The notes under the pieces: generated by a model
Seen by the model: only the letters and a program-made list of their open reading frames with translations
The model's database searches: none
What the model was told of the DNA's origin: nothing
Translations under genes and position numbers: made by a program
Shown: one piece after another, positions 44,148-55,085 of the stretch
Numbering within the stretch: the first letter of the stretch is position 1
Layout: every line of letters begins with the position of its first letter
Source: Aporrectodea caliginosa
Taxonomy: Eukaryota > Annelida > Clitellata > Crassiclitellata > Lumbricidae
Direction of reading: 5' to 3'
DNA length: 64,000 bases
Assembly (NCBI GenBank): GCA_020284085.1
Contig: JACEVL010000151.1
Coordinates: 419,001-483,000 of the forward strand

Positions 44148-46960
44148 ATGTTACTTCTTGGATGCTTTACTGTCAGCGCAAATGCCAACGCTAAGAGCAA
44201 TGTAACAAGTGCAATTTAAACTGGGTTTTTTTAAAACAGAAATGCTTTTGGCCTTCTGAATAGGTGCAGGAAAACTGTTCCAGGCAAGAAAACATCACCG
44301 CACTTTGATGATCGAAGCCGCCACCTTTTGAGATCGTCCGACATTTATGCACCAGGATGCAGAGTTTGACTTTTTTACTTTAACGATGAGCTGCATTGAT
44401 TCCCCAATTAATAGACTCTCGTCGTTACAGTGAAAAAAAACTGTCTTCAGATTTTCAGTTCAAAATAAGTAGGCCCTACTTAGTTAAGTTAGTTCTCCAG
44501 TGTGTCTAGAAAAATAATTTATCAAGTGTTAAGTGTAGACGTTTTTATATTTTGACTGTATGGTCTCGACCCTGCTCAGTTGTCAATGAATTGATCGGGT
44601 GAGATCTTCCACCACCGCTGCCCGATTGAAAGGGTACCACGCCATTGAAGGTCCCCGTGTATGGGCCCGACTATAGTAGATTTTTATCTTTCTTTAGCGA
44701 CATCTTGCGGCTGCCACGTTTGTTGCGACAACATCAATATTTTACACATCCTAAAAGACCCTCTGAAATTTGTCGCTTCGAACCGTTGACGAATATATAG
44801 CACCGATAGTAACCGTAATAAAAGGTGTTTAACTACATCAATGCATCATCTAGAGAGATAGATGTGATGCTCTGCAAATATTGTAATTAAGAATAAGAAT
44901 TAGATTAAAATTGAGGAGAAAACAGTTATTAATAGAGCCTATATGGTCGTCAAAAAAAATTAATGAAAAGCCTGTACGGATAGAAGATTAATTTTGTTTC
45001 TTTTTAATATCAAAAAGAAGGAAAAAAAGGAGAAAAAAAAGCAACCACCTGTCAAATTTCATCGTTGCAACTTCCTGTCAGAAAAGAAGCAAAGACAAGA
45101 AAAGAGAAAGAATTCTGATGAAAAACATTATTCGAAAATGAATTTAAATACGTCAAAAACTTTAAAGTCGTCAATATCCTTTCAGAAATAGAATTTTAGA
45201 CGGAAAAAAGATAAAGAAAACTGATGAAAACACTACACGAAAATGAACTGAAATGCATCAAAAACTTTAAAGACGTCAACGGCCTTTGTTGCTAAAAGAT
45301 GTCATTAAACATTGGATAAATAAATAAACAATGCATCATCCAATGTGCCATCGAATAACTGGACATCTGTTGCATTGAAATTCGATTATATAATAAATGT
45401 AAATGTAAAGATTTTCTATATCGAACGTATTTGGCTTCGACCCTGTTCATGTTTCAATGGATTGATCGGGTGAGATCCTCTACCACCGCTGCCCGATACA
45501 CGGGCAGCGGTGGTAGAGGAATAGAATTGAATAGAATGGGTACCACGGCATTTAAGGTCCTCGTGTATGGATCGTGCGATAGTAGTAAAGTTAACTTTAT
45601 TTTGTGACACCCTGTGGTTGTCAGGGTCAGGACCCTTAACGCCGACACCGCTGAGCGGATGAAATTAACAATGCAATAATTTCCTTATTTTTATTTATTT
45701 ATCCAATGTTTAATGACATCTTTTAGCAACAAAGGCCGTTGATGTCTTTAAAGTTTTTGATGCATTTCAGTTCATTTTCGTGTAGTGTTTTCATCAGTTT
45801 TTTTTATCTTTTTTCCGTCTTGGATTCTATTTCTGATAGGATATTGACGACCTTAAAGTTTTTGACGTATTTAAGTTCATTTTCGAATTCCGGACCGTTC
45901 TCTAGTGAGCGGGACCTTCGTCTTGCCATATATGATTCATATTGATCACACTTACCCTGTGCAATATTTTGATTGTGTAGATTACCCTGTGCAATTTCCT
46001 TATGGATGGATCCAGGGTTTAGCGGCAGCTTATGACAACATAGGCCGAGCCGCCGACAAAGATTAGTTTCGGCATATTACAGCTCTTTTAACAATTTCCT
46101 TAAAAGTTGAGCATTTCATATAATTATTGCATCGGAAGAAAACGCTATAAAGGTGTTTAAGCCTAGCATTGCGTTATCCAATGTGGCATGTGCCAGTCCG
46201 TAACCGCAATACTGTTCTATTAACATGCGATTTATTGTAAAAATAAATTTAGACGTTTTTCTATAGCAACCATGCTCATTTTTCAACTAACTGATCGAGT
46301 AAGATCATTTACCACTGCTGCCCGTTTGAATGGGTGCCACGCCATTTAAGGTCCCCGTATATAGACCGTGCTAGCCAGACATTCAAATCTCTTAAATAAC
46401 CCCCAACGGAAAGCGAACCAACATCCTTACAGCGGCGCATCGAACTTGGTCGTAATCATGAACTCCAAATTTATAAAGCGCTACTATTAAGCTAAGCACA
46501 GGGCACCAGCTTATTCAAGAGCGCTGCCTCATATCGGTGATTTTATATAGAGTCGACGTCAATTATTACCCTAGAACCCACGCAAAGCTACAGTTGACTA
46601 GAAGTAATAGTTAGGTGCTGCTGATTGTACACCTAAAGTTGCGAATTTTAGACGCTAGATATTTAAACACAGCTTTATTATTGGAGTAATTAAAGGGGAA
46701 AATTAAGACCAACTGAAATGGTAGTCACAAGATGTCGATAAACGGTGAATAATAGACTTATTATGATAAAACCAGTGTCCACTTAGATACCTTTAAATCG
46801 CTTATTAAAGACGCTATGTATTCGACATTTTACGCGCAATTTCTACTACATCGCTGCGTCCGACTAAAGCGCCGTTCACAAACGATTTAAATGAGAGCCA
46901 TATTAAGCCTAAAATAAAATATCTGTCGAGGTCAACAGCATTTGATGCCATAAGACTTCG
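44148..46960. repeat. dispersed-repeat mosaic
   Basis: 44236-44290 resembles the unit of the later 45-bp minisatellite. R3 lies at 44570-44660, 45420-45600 and 46260-46530. 44990-45230 is A-rich (basic Lys frames) with no gene signature, and part of it (about 45150-45310) recurs inverted at 45720-45890. The R2 block at 46785-46825 has the 13-bp spacing. No host gene recognised. Confidence 0.5.
45478..45518. repeat. perfect 18-bp stem hairpin (templated inverted insertion)
   Basis: CTCTACCACCGCTGCCCG, loop ATACA, then CGGGCAGCGGTGGTAGAG, followed by GAATAGAATTGAATAGAA. The left arm is ordinary R3 sequence. The right arm and the pentanucleotide repeats are an insertion relative to other R3 copies such as 44605-44640. 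Confidence 0.85.
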
Positions 46961-46967
46961 TTAAAGA

Positions 46968-47652
46968 GAAAGGCGTTTGGCTTCCTGAATAGGTTTAGGA
47001 GGACTATTCCAGGCGAATGAAACGCCTTCCTGAATAGGTTTAGGAGGACTATTCCAGGCGAATGAAACGCCTTCTTGAATAGGTTTAGGAGGACTATTCC
47101 AGGCGAATGAAACGCCTTCCTGAATAGGTTTAGGAGGACTATTCCAGGCGAATGAAACGCCTTCTTGAATAGGTTTAGGAGGACTATTCCAGGCGAATGA
47201 AACGCCTTCCTGAATAGGTTTAGGAGGACTATTCCAGGCGAATGAAACGCCTTCCTGAATAGGTTTAGGAGGACTATTCCAGGCGAATGAAACGCCTTCC
47301 TGAATAGGTTTAGGAGGACTATTCCAGGCGAATGAAACGCCTTCCTGAATAGGTTTAGGAGGACTATTCCAGGCGAATGAAACGCCTTCCTGAATAGGTT
47401 TAGGAGGACTATTCCAGGCGAATGAAACGCCTTCCTGAATAGGTTTAGGAGGACTATTCCAGGCGAATGAAACGCCTTCCTGAATAGGTTTAGGAGGACT
47501 ATTCCAGGCGAATGAAACGCCTTCCTGAATAGGTTTAGGAGGACTATTCCAAGCGAATGAAACGCCTTCCTGAATAGGTTTAGGAGGACTATTCCAGACG
47601 AATGAAACGCCTTCCTGAATAGGTTTTGGAGGACTATTCCAGGCGAATGGAC
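46968..47652. repeat. 45-bp minisatellite, about 15 units
   Basis: Unit spans GAATGAAACGCCTTCCTGAA, TAGGTTTAGGAGGACTATTC and CAGGC. Units differ at only a few positions (for example CTTCTTG for CTTCCTG). As 45 is divisible by three, the - strand stays open for 255 residues with a 15-residue period (FRKAFHSPGIVLLNL). I regard this as a by-product: it lacks a plausible gene context. Confidence 0.92.
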
Positions 47653-48119
47653 CAGTGACACGACAATCCCCATCACCCGTTTTCAGTTTAGTTATTATTA
47701 TTATCCAGTGTTATTTCTATTAACTGTAACTGTAACTGCAATAGCAAAATAACTGAAAAATGTCTTGCAGTTAACTGTAACTGTAACTGGAACTGAAAAA
47801 TGTTGAATAAGTGAAACTGTAATAGTAACTGAAAAATGAAAACTGTATAACTGAAAAATAACAAAAGTTAACTAAAAAATTAAACACGAGTGTTTTTCTT
47901 ACTTACTTTTTGAATGGTAACCCTACTCTAGTCTATGGTCAGTTTTCTATACTCATTTCACTTCTGATTTGTTTCGGTTTTCTATGCTAGTTTCACTTCT
48001 GGTTACTTTTCAGTTTTCTATGTTCGTTTCACTTCCGGTTCTTTTTCCTTTCGTTGTGTTGTCGTTGGCGCTAAACTGTAAATTCGTAAAACAATCCACG
48101 ACTACGAGAATAATATTTA

Positions 48120-48250
48120 AGCCAAGTAGTGGTCAAAAAATAGAAAGAGGCGTGTGGGAACATTTTGTTTACGAAGCCGCAGACGACAAAGGTCGATGTT
48201 GTGTTCACACCGTTGATGGCAGTGTTAATCTGGAACGTCGTGTTTTGCTT
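48120..48250 (+). pseudogene. BED-type zinc-finger-like fragment
   Basis: The + frame reads SSGQKIERGVWEHFVYEAAD, DKGRCCVHTVDG, then SVNLERRVLLKV. The WEHF near the start and NLERR near the end match the BED finger pattern (aromatic residues, Cys pair, then NL-RH). The second Cys and final His are not properly placed, so the finger is degraded. BED fingers are the DNA-binding part of many hAT transposases, which fits the surrounding element. Confidence is limited by the short length. Confidence 0.4.
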
Positions 48251-48255
48251 AAAGT

Positions 48256-48291
48256 AAACCGAGAATATACTTACTTACTTACTTACTTACT
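48256..48291 (+). repeat. (CTTA)n tail of CR1-like LINE type
   Basis: GAGAATATACTTACTTACTT and further TTAC units, as at the end of the LINE at 1-402. Little of a LINE body precedes it. Confidence 0.6.
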
Positions 48292-48689
48292 TACGTTAAA
48301 TCGGATTAATTTGCTGCGTAAATATTTCTGGTAACTGTTCAGAATACTTGTGGTCACTGTGTTATTAGTCATGACTTGTGAAAAAATAACTGATGCTATA
48401 ACTGAAAAATAAAGAGAAATAACTGAAACTGTAACTGAAAAATATAAAAATAACTGAAACTGAAAAATCTGATTTCAATTAACTTTAACTATAACTTTAA
48501 CTGAAAAATCATAAATTAGATAACTATAACTGTAACTTTAACTGAAAAACCATAACTGAAATAACACTGTACTGCCTCCCGTGAAAACTGTTTCATACTC
48601 GCTACGTCCCAGAACCCACAATTGAATAATACCTAAGGCAAACTCTCTATCTCGTAAATCATTTGTCACACGGATGATTATACTTAATT

Positions 48690-48775
48690 TTTTTATATTT
48701 GATGATCTTTGTACACCAAAATGCGGTTAGCAGTTGGTTTTTCAATAAAGGATATACTTACTTACTTTACAGTTG
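48690..48775 (+). mobile_element. severely 5'-truncated CR1-like LINE (3'UTR and tail only)
   Basis: TTTGTACACCAAAATGCGG, TTCAATAAAGGATATACTTA and CTTACTT match the 3'UTR of the LINE at the start of the window (340-402). No coding part remains. Confidence 0.75.
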
Positions 48776-49920
48776 CGCCGATCTCAATTGACCTAGACAA
48801 CTGGAACACAGTAGTTTTGCGCCTTTGATGAATATATTGCATCGAAAGAAACCGTTATAAAGGTGTTTAAGAAGAGCATTCCATTATCCAATGTGTCACC
48901 CAATAACAACTAACAAGACCTGTGTTTAATTAAAAAATGATTATGTAGCAATTGCAAATGTAGGGCCTATTCGTTTTCCAATAGCAACCGTATATGGCAT
49001 CAACCCTGACAATTTTGAAAGAATTGATCAGATAAGATCATAAAACGCCATTTAAGGTCCTCGTGTACGGACTGTGCTAAAGCGATCGTATACACTTGAC
49101 CCTCGTCGTTTTTCAATGAATTCATCTGGTGAGATCATTCACCACGGCTGTCCCGTTTGAATGGTTGTCACACCATTTAAGGTTCCCGTGCTAGCTAGAG
49201 ATTGTAATCTCTGAATTAAGACAACATCGGTATACAAACAGGCATCCTCACGCGCAGTGGCAAATCAGTAAACTCCACATTTCTACAGCGTTACTCTTAA
49301 GCTAAGCGCTTGGCAGAAGTTTATTCACGAGCGCTACGTCTTCATCTAATGCAGCCCTAATTGGTCCGATCAAATAGGTAAAAGAATCACCCAAATAGAA
49401 TAATATTTAGCGGAGTTGTGGCCTTTTCCCTTGAGTTTGACCTTTGTTTTTGGTTTTTTACATAAAAACGCTAATTAATTTCAGAGAGCTCCTACTAAAA
49501 CTTTACTTAGTACACCCTAGTGGATCTTCAAATTTGGTGCTTTCATCCGTCATTGTAACAATAATTTCTCTAAGCCACCTCCGTAAATCTTTCATTGATT
49601 AGGATTCTCTTATTCATTATCTATATAGCATCATTTGTAATCATTCCAAAGGTGTCTAACGAGAGCGCTATAGCCTTTTTGGCTACCGTCCTCCAAACCT
49701 ATACTTTACAGGAGCATTGTTTGACAACGTTCTAAAGGTATACTATGCAAACGAGAGACAGAAAGAAAGAATCAGAGACACAGATACATACACAGACAGA
49801 GAAAGAGAGAGAGAGAGAAACCTAGAGAAAGAGCGCTACGTCTTCATCTGATGCAGCCCTAATTGGTCCGATCAAATAGGTAAAAGAATCACCCAATTAG
49901 AATAATATTTAGCGGAGTTA
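48776..49920. repeat. dispersed-repeat mosaic with an 86-bp direct duplication
   Basis: R2 (- orientation) at 48830-48870, R3 at 48980-49340, and an R2/TATA block at 49618-49665. 49331-49416 is repeated almost exactly at 49834-49919 (ATGCAGCCCTAATTGGTCCG). The 417 bp between the copies holds R2-type sequence and a GACA/GA tract at 49750-49830. No genes. Confidence 0.6.
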
Positions 49921-49957
49921 CAATACGTCTTATCGCTGGTAGCGATAAGACGTATTG
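49921..49957. repeat. perfect 17-bp stem hairpin at a LINE tail
   Basis: CAATACGTCTTATCGCT, loop GGT, AGCGATAAGACGTATTG, running directly into (TATTG)n at 49956-49975, the tail of the - strand LINE that follows. Confidence 0.9.
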
Positions 49958-50945
49958 TATTGTATTGTATTGTATTTTCGTTTATTTCAAAACTTGCTGT
50001 CAAAACGCTATAAGTAACATCATTGCATGATTATGCAATTATAGTACTAGAGACTAGTACTATTATAGCTTTAGGCCTAGATAATGCACTGTTCAGCACT
50101 ATTATAGGTATAGTTCTGATGGGTCAAACTGGGTTGGATTATAGTGTTGAGAGTGAGGCTAAACGAGGATTCAGACAGCTGCTAGTAAATGTCTTTGAAC
50201 ATCTGGCGTGGTAAAAAGTTCTTGCTATCCTTAGCTGGCAGGGCAAAATCTGAATCGCAGATTGTATTGGCTCTCCTGTCGCTCGTGGCACATTCGACGT
50301 AGAACGTGTATAAGTTCGCTTATTATGGCCTTAAACAGCGCGTTGTCAGCTCGGTTAGCCAAGCTTTCAACTGTCGGGGCCTCCTGCGGCAGAAACACAG
50401 CTCTCCTAAGTCGATTAGTGAAGCGTTCAAAGCGATCACGATCTCCTTCAATCAGGAACCCCCACCACGCCGCAGACGCGTACATCAGTCTCACCATCGT
50501 TGTTGCTCGCGTAACCTCGTGTAGGGCCTGTGTTGGCATACCACGTCCTCGTAAGGTTTTAAGAGCGTACATGGATGAAGAACAGGAACTCTTGTCAACG
50601 TGTTCCGTAACTGTCAGTTTCTCTCCAATTGTTACGCCGAGGATTTTGTGGTCGTCGCTCTCTTGACGCCGGTGACTGATGGCTGAGAAGCAAGGGAGGA
50701 CATGTTGCGTCGCACGACTACCATCTCACGGGTCTTGGCATGGTTGATATGCAGGTTCTTACTTTTAGCCCATGATGAGATATTCTGGAGCTCAGTCTGT
50801 GAAGTCCAATGAGCAAGTAAGAATCGTCCGCGTATTTTGGGAGCCGATTCTGGTTGTGCACAGGATGAAGGGACGCCGTTCCGGTAATGTATTCAGGGGG
50901 GCCAAGAACCGATCCCTGGACCACACTGGCGTTGATGGTAGCAAC
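49958..50945 (-). mobile_element. CR1-like LINE fragment, - strand, with (AATAC)n tail
   Basis: Read on - : QGSVLGPPEYITG and LPKYADDSYLLIG (RT motifs B and C, about 50920-50790, damaged), then HKILGVTIGEKLTVTEHVDK, TTMVRLMYASAAWWGFLIEG and RFTNRLRRAVFLPQEAPTVE, ending HVLRRMCHERQ. This is the same C-terminal layout as the LINE at 1-402 but a different family by sequence and tail. The part downstream of the coding end (49980-50220) is AT-rich 3'UTR. Confidence 0.8.
50231..50680 (-). pseudogene. LINE ORF2 C-terminal region
   Basis: An uninterrupted stretch of about 150 residues in one frame from DDHKILGVTIG to the stop at about 50231. It is open beyond the first Met at 50572, which therefore is not a start. 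The YADD-containing part upstream (50718-50924) is in another frame, so the ORF is broken near 50690. No activity is expected. Confidence 0.75.
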
Positions 50946-53900
50946 AGAGGATATTAGGCCTTCAAAACTCGTACAGGCGGTGCTGGAGTTTCAGATTATC
51001 TTAATCTTACCAATTTACGAAACATGCCGTGTCATTATTTTGTAAGCGGTGACCGCATTCTTATATAACGTTTAAACTGCTCGACTTAAGGTGTCTAAGC
51101 AAATTCTTCCTTTTAATAAATATTTTGCAACTTTCATGGGACCAAAGTAATTAACGTCGATTCTACCTTAAATAACCGTCACTCGTCACAGTATATGGAT
51201 CCAACCACTGCTTGGGTGACTTATTATCCTCTGGGGCAGTGGAAGAAGGGTTGAAAACGTCGTTCCCATATGCCCCAGTTAACGCTTCATTATTCATACT
51301 AATCGCGGGTTTGGTTAACTTTCCGTTTGCCACCCAGGCGATGGTCTCATTACGGAATGTAAATTTACGACCTCTGCAGATGATTGTCCTTATTAACTTC
51401 CAGTATAGGCTCCCCGTGTTAGCCTCGCCGTCACTAAAACTGTGAAGAAGTATCGACTGGTTTGTGTGTATTTGAAGCGGAGTGTGTATTTGAAGAGTAC
51501 GATCAGTGGCGGAGTAATTCATTGCGCTAGTAAAATAATGATGACTTAATTCTGGAGATTGATTCATTGCGTATTAGTTTCAGTTTAACGACACTGCGTG
51601 AAAACAAAGACCATTTGCGTCGCCCTCCTCCTTTACCCAGACTTGGGACTTGCACTGTCAGAGTGCAAACAAGTGTTCAAATACAATACAATGCAATACA
51701 AAAATAGTAATATAGAGGTCTTCTTATAGCGACCTTGTTCATATTCAATGAATTGATCAGGTGAGATACGTCATCACCGCTGACCGTTTGATTGGTCAGG
51801 CCATTTAAGGACAGTACAGATAGTGCTATAGTTAATTTTTTTTAGTTAGCGACATCTTGTGACAGCTACGGCCGTTGACGCCCTCCTTAAAACGCGTGGA
51901 TGATTCAGTGTTTAACACGTCGGTTTTCCTGAGGGCGAGATTATATTACATCTGCAGAAACTGTTTTAAAGGTGTTTAAGTAGATCATTGCATATTCCAA
52001 TGTGTCACCCTACAACTGGACAACTGTTCTATTAACAAACGAATAGATAGTAAATTTAAATATACTCGTTTTTCTATTGCTATGGAATGGCTTCAACCCT
52101 GTTTATTTTTCAATGAACTGAACGGGTGAGATCCTTCAACGCTGTTCCTTTGAATTGGTGCGACGCCATTTGAAGGTTCTCCTACACAGACCGTTCTAGC
52201 CAGAGATTATATTAATCTGAATGAAGACACCATCCGTAGGATAAGCGAACCGACACCTCTCGCACAGAGGCGCATTGGACGCAATCACAATCATAAACTA
52301 CAAATTTGTAAAGCGCTGCACTAAAGCTAAGCGCTTACTCAGAGCGCTGCGTCGTATCAGAGGGGTTGTCCAGAGAGCGCTGTCCAGTGGAGGGTGGATA
52401 GGTGGAATTAGACCATCGCCAGATTTGCAAACGGGGGGTTTACCAAACCCGCGTTAAGTGTGTAGGAATGAAGAGTTAAAAGGGCAGACGGGTATGACGT
52501 TCTCACCTTTATTACACTGCCTCAGAGGATAACTAGTCACCATTGCCGAGGCATAAACGAATGACGTTACGATAAGCTCTACGACGTGGTGCGAGTTACT
52601 ACGCTGTCCCGTCTGTTATATGCAGCCCCGGCATGGTGGGGATATGCTGGGCAGCAAGAAATGGGAGAAAATAATGATATTCTTCAATATTTCAAACCGA
52701 CAAACGCAGTATGATTACAATTTAGTATGAACGGATGATCACACGGTATTTATTACAGGAGTCGAATTTAACTGTATAGTATACGGCAGCCATGCAAGGC
52801 GCCCATCACGTCCTGCATCTCATTTTGCCAACGCCATCTGGAGAATGATAGACTGAGTGGACCTTTGGAAGGGTTGCGGAAAGAGATCCCGCTTCTTACT
52901 ACTCTTCACGCCAGTGATGTTACCACCACTCTACGGACCGGACCCCCCCCCCCCCAATGAAACGACGCCAAATAATCTGGATTCTTGTCAATCGCGCAGG
53001 TACCATCGTGCCAGGTAGCGTGAGGTGCCAAAAGCAAAGGAACAGTAGATGGAAGATAGTCATCTGAAAATGAACTAAAACTCACTAATAAAGTTTAAAG
53101 ACGTCAACGCCAGTAGTAGTCGAACTATCAGAATCCAATATAATCGTACAGCTATTGCCAGAATAGTAATTAAATTCTTTCCATGGGAAAGAAATCGTCG
53201 CTTTCTATTGCATTTTATTTATAGCATTTCGATTCTAACTTCAGATTGTAAGGCCGTTGACGTCGACATTCATTTTTTGGCATATTACATCTCTCAACTA
53301 ATTTTTTAATGGCGATGCATATTTTATAAATTCAGCTAACATTGCACTTGATCTTGGTTGGATGGTTAGTTGCTGTTAAACGACACTCCGTCGTATAAAA
53401 GATGATTAGCGTTGCCATCCTTCTTTCTTTGGAATTGGGACTGGCACTGCCAAAGTATGAGCAATGGCAGAGCTTCTGTTAAATACTAGTTTAATGTTTA
53501 GTTGCTGTTTAACGACACGGTGTCATACATGTGTCAGAGATAATTACCGTCGTCCTCCTCCTTTCTCCAGGCTTTGGACTGGCACTGCCACATTTACAGG
53601 CGGTGCTGGAAGGGTTTCTGTTTATCTTAATCTTACCAATTTACGGTCCAGGCCGTGTCATTATATAGTAAGCAGTGACCGCATTCTTATATAACGTTTA
53701 AACTGCACAACTTAAGGTGTCTAAGCAGCGTCGCCATATTTGTCTTTTTAATCAATATTTTTCAACTTTTCATAGTTACCAAAGTAATTATGTTATGTTA
53801 TGTTTATGTTATGTTTTAATTAACGTCGATTCTACATTAATTAACCGTCACTCGTCACAGTTTATGGATCTAAACACGGCTTGGATGACTTGTTATCCCC

Positions 53901-54539
53901 TGGGCAGTGGAAAAATTGTTGAAAACGTCGTTCCCATATGCCCCAGTTAACTCTTCACCATTCATACTAATCGTTTGGTTAACCCTCCGTTTGCTACGCA
54001 GGCGATGGTCTCATTACGGATTGTAAATTTACGACCTCTGCAGAGGACTGTCCTTATTAACCTCCAGTATGGGCTCCCAAGGTTAGCCTCGTCGTCACTA
54101 AAGCTGTGAAGAAATATCGACTGGTTTGTGTGTATTTAAAGCGGAGGCCACCTCACAAACGCAAGTATGAATTCATTCATTATACAGGTGTTTGAACTAC
54201 AACAGACGTGACGATACTGTAGTTATAAGCGCGTCTTGGCCCGCCATTAAGCAACCAGTCAGTAATACTGCCAGGAACGCATCAGTCTGTTAACACGTTT
54301 TTGGTTAAACGTCTTCCCTTTTCCAGGGAAGACGTTTAACCTTGGAATTGACAAAATCGTCTCTATCCTATACGAAACACCAAGGTTAAGTCGGCGTCAA
54401 CGGCCTTAGATAACAGCCTTAAGAGGTCGTTAATCATTGAAATCTACTAACAATGTGCGATCTGCTTAGAGAGAAAGACAGACAGACAGACAGACAGACA
54501 GAGGTCGATGACGATCATCCTGGCATCTATATGGGCCTA
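50946..54539. repeat. dispersed-repeat mosaic with duplicated blocks Y and Z
   Basis: 50960-51490 (block Z) is repeated at 53594-54150; 51487-52425 (block Y) matches 28885-29940. R1 lies at 51585-51680 (-), 53370-53475 (-) and 53495-53605 (-). An AATAC-type tail (CAAATACAATACAATGCAAT) at 51675-51705 is absent from the other Y copy. A 14-C run is at 52948-52961. 52560-52690 includes a LINE-like scrap (CCGGCATGGTGGGGATATGC). GACA repeats are at 54475-54505. No genes. Confidence 0.55.
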
Positions 54540-55085
54540 TTATATGTCTGCCTACGTTACTTATGGGCCTACCAAAACTCCGCCTGGCTCCACTCCAATC
54601 AGTACTTAATTCTGCTGCTCGTTTAATTGCCCGCCTACCTCGTTTCTCCCATATTTCGACTTTCATGACTCAAGACCTTCATTGGCTTCCTCTAACTGCT
54701 CGAATTCAGTTTAAAATTCTTTTTCTTACGTGTAAAACGTTTTAGGTCAAGCTCCACGCTACCTCTGTGATCTTATGAGACGGCCTATCTCAGCTACCTC
54801 TGGACGTCCTCTCCGCTCTTCTGACCATCATGACCTTCTAGTTCCGAGGTCTCGGACTGCCACAGCACAGCATCGTGCCTATGTCTCTGTTGGACCTTTG
54901 CTGTGGAATGACCTCCCTGCTTTAACTCGTGCTGTAATGTTATCTGGGGGTACCACTGTTTCTGCTCGTTCTCTTAAGACTTTTCTTTTTTCGAGGGGCC
55001 CTTCGCACTGGAAGCGCTTCTGATTAGGTTGTACTGCGAGAGGCGCTTTATAAGTCCATAAATAGAATAGAATAGAATAGAATAT
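54540..55085 (+). mobile_element. LINE 3' fragment (CR1/jockey-like), hairpin and AATAG tail
   Basis: The + strand gives MGLPKLRLAPLQSVLNSAAR, RLPRFSHISTF, DLHWLPLTARIQFKILFLTC, then in a second frame RPISATSGRPLRSSDHHDLL, VPRSRTATAQHRAYVSVGPL and LWNDLPALTRAV, and SLKTFLFSRGPSHWKRF before the stop. It ends with AAGCGCTTCTGATTAGGTTG...CGAGAGGCGCTTTATAAG and an AATAGAATAG tail (55063-55084). One frameshift near 54745. Confidence 0.85.

Larger units (their letters stand above)
47706..48569. mobile_element. hAT-like element with TAACTG subterminal repeats and a BED-like remnant
   Basis: Ends CAGTGTTATTTC and GAAATAACACTG are perfect 12-bp inverted repeats. Both subterminal regions are full of TAACTGTAACTG and ACTGAAAAAT repeats, the same plan as the 43597 element. 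No matching 8-bp flank is seen (TTATTATC against TACTGCCT), so one end may have decayed or recombined. The interior has a BED-finger-like frame and a (CTTA)n stretch. Confidence 0.7.

Noticed and set aside
44994..45191. Lys-rich 65-residue frame
   Set aside because: A-rich repeat sequence; part of it recurs inverted 0.6 kb away, which is repeat behaviour.
46909..47676. 255-residue - strand frame with a 15-residue repeat that could be a repeat protein
   Set aside because: The 45-bp minisatellite keeps any stop-free frame open; the unit matches non-coding repeat sequence at 44250, and there is no splice or promoter context.
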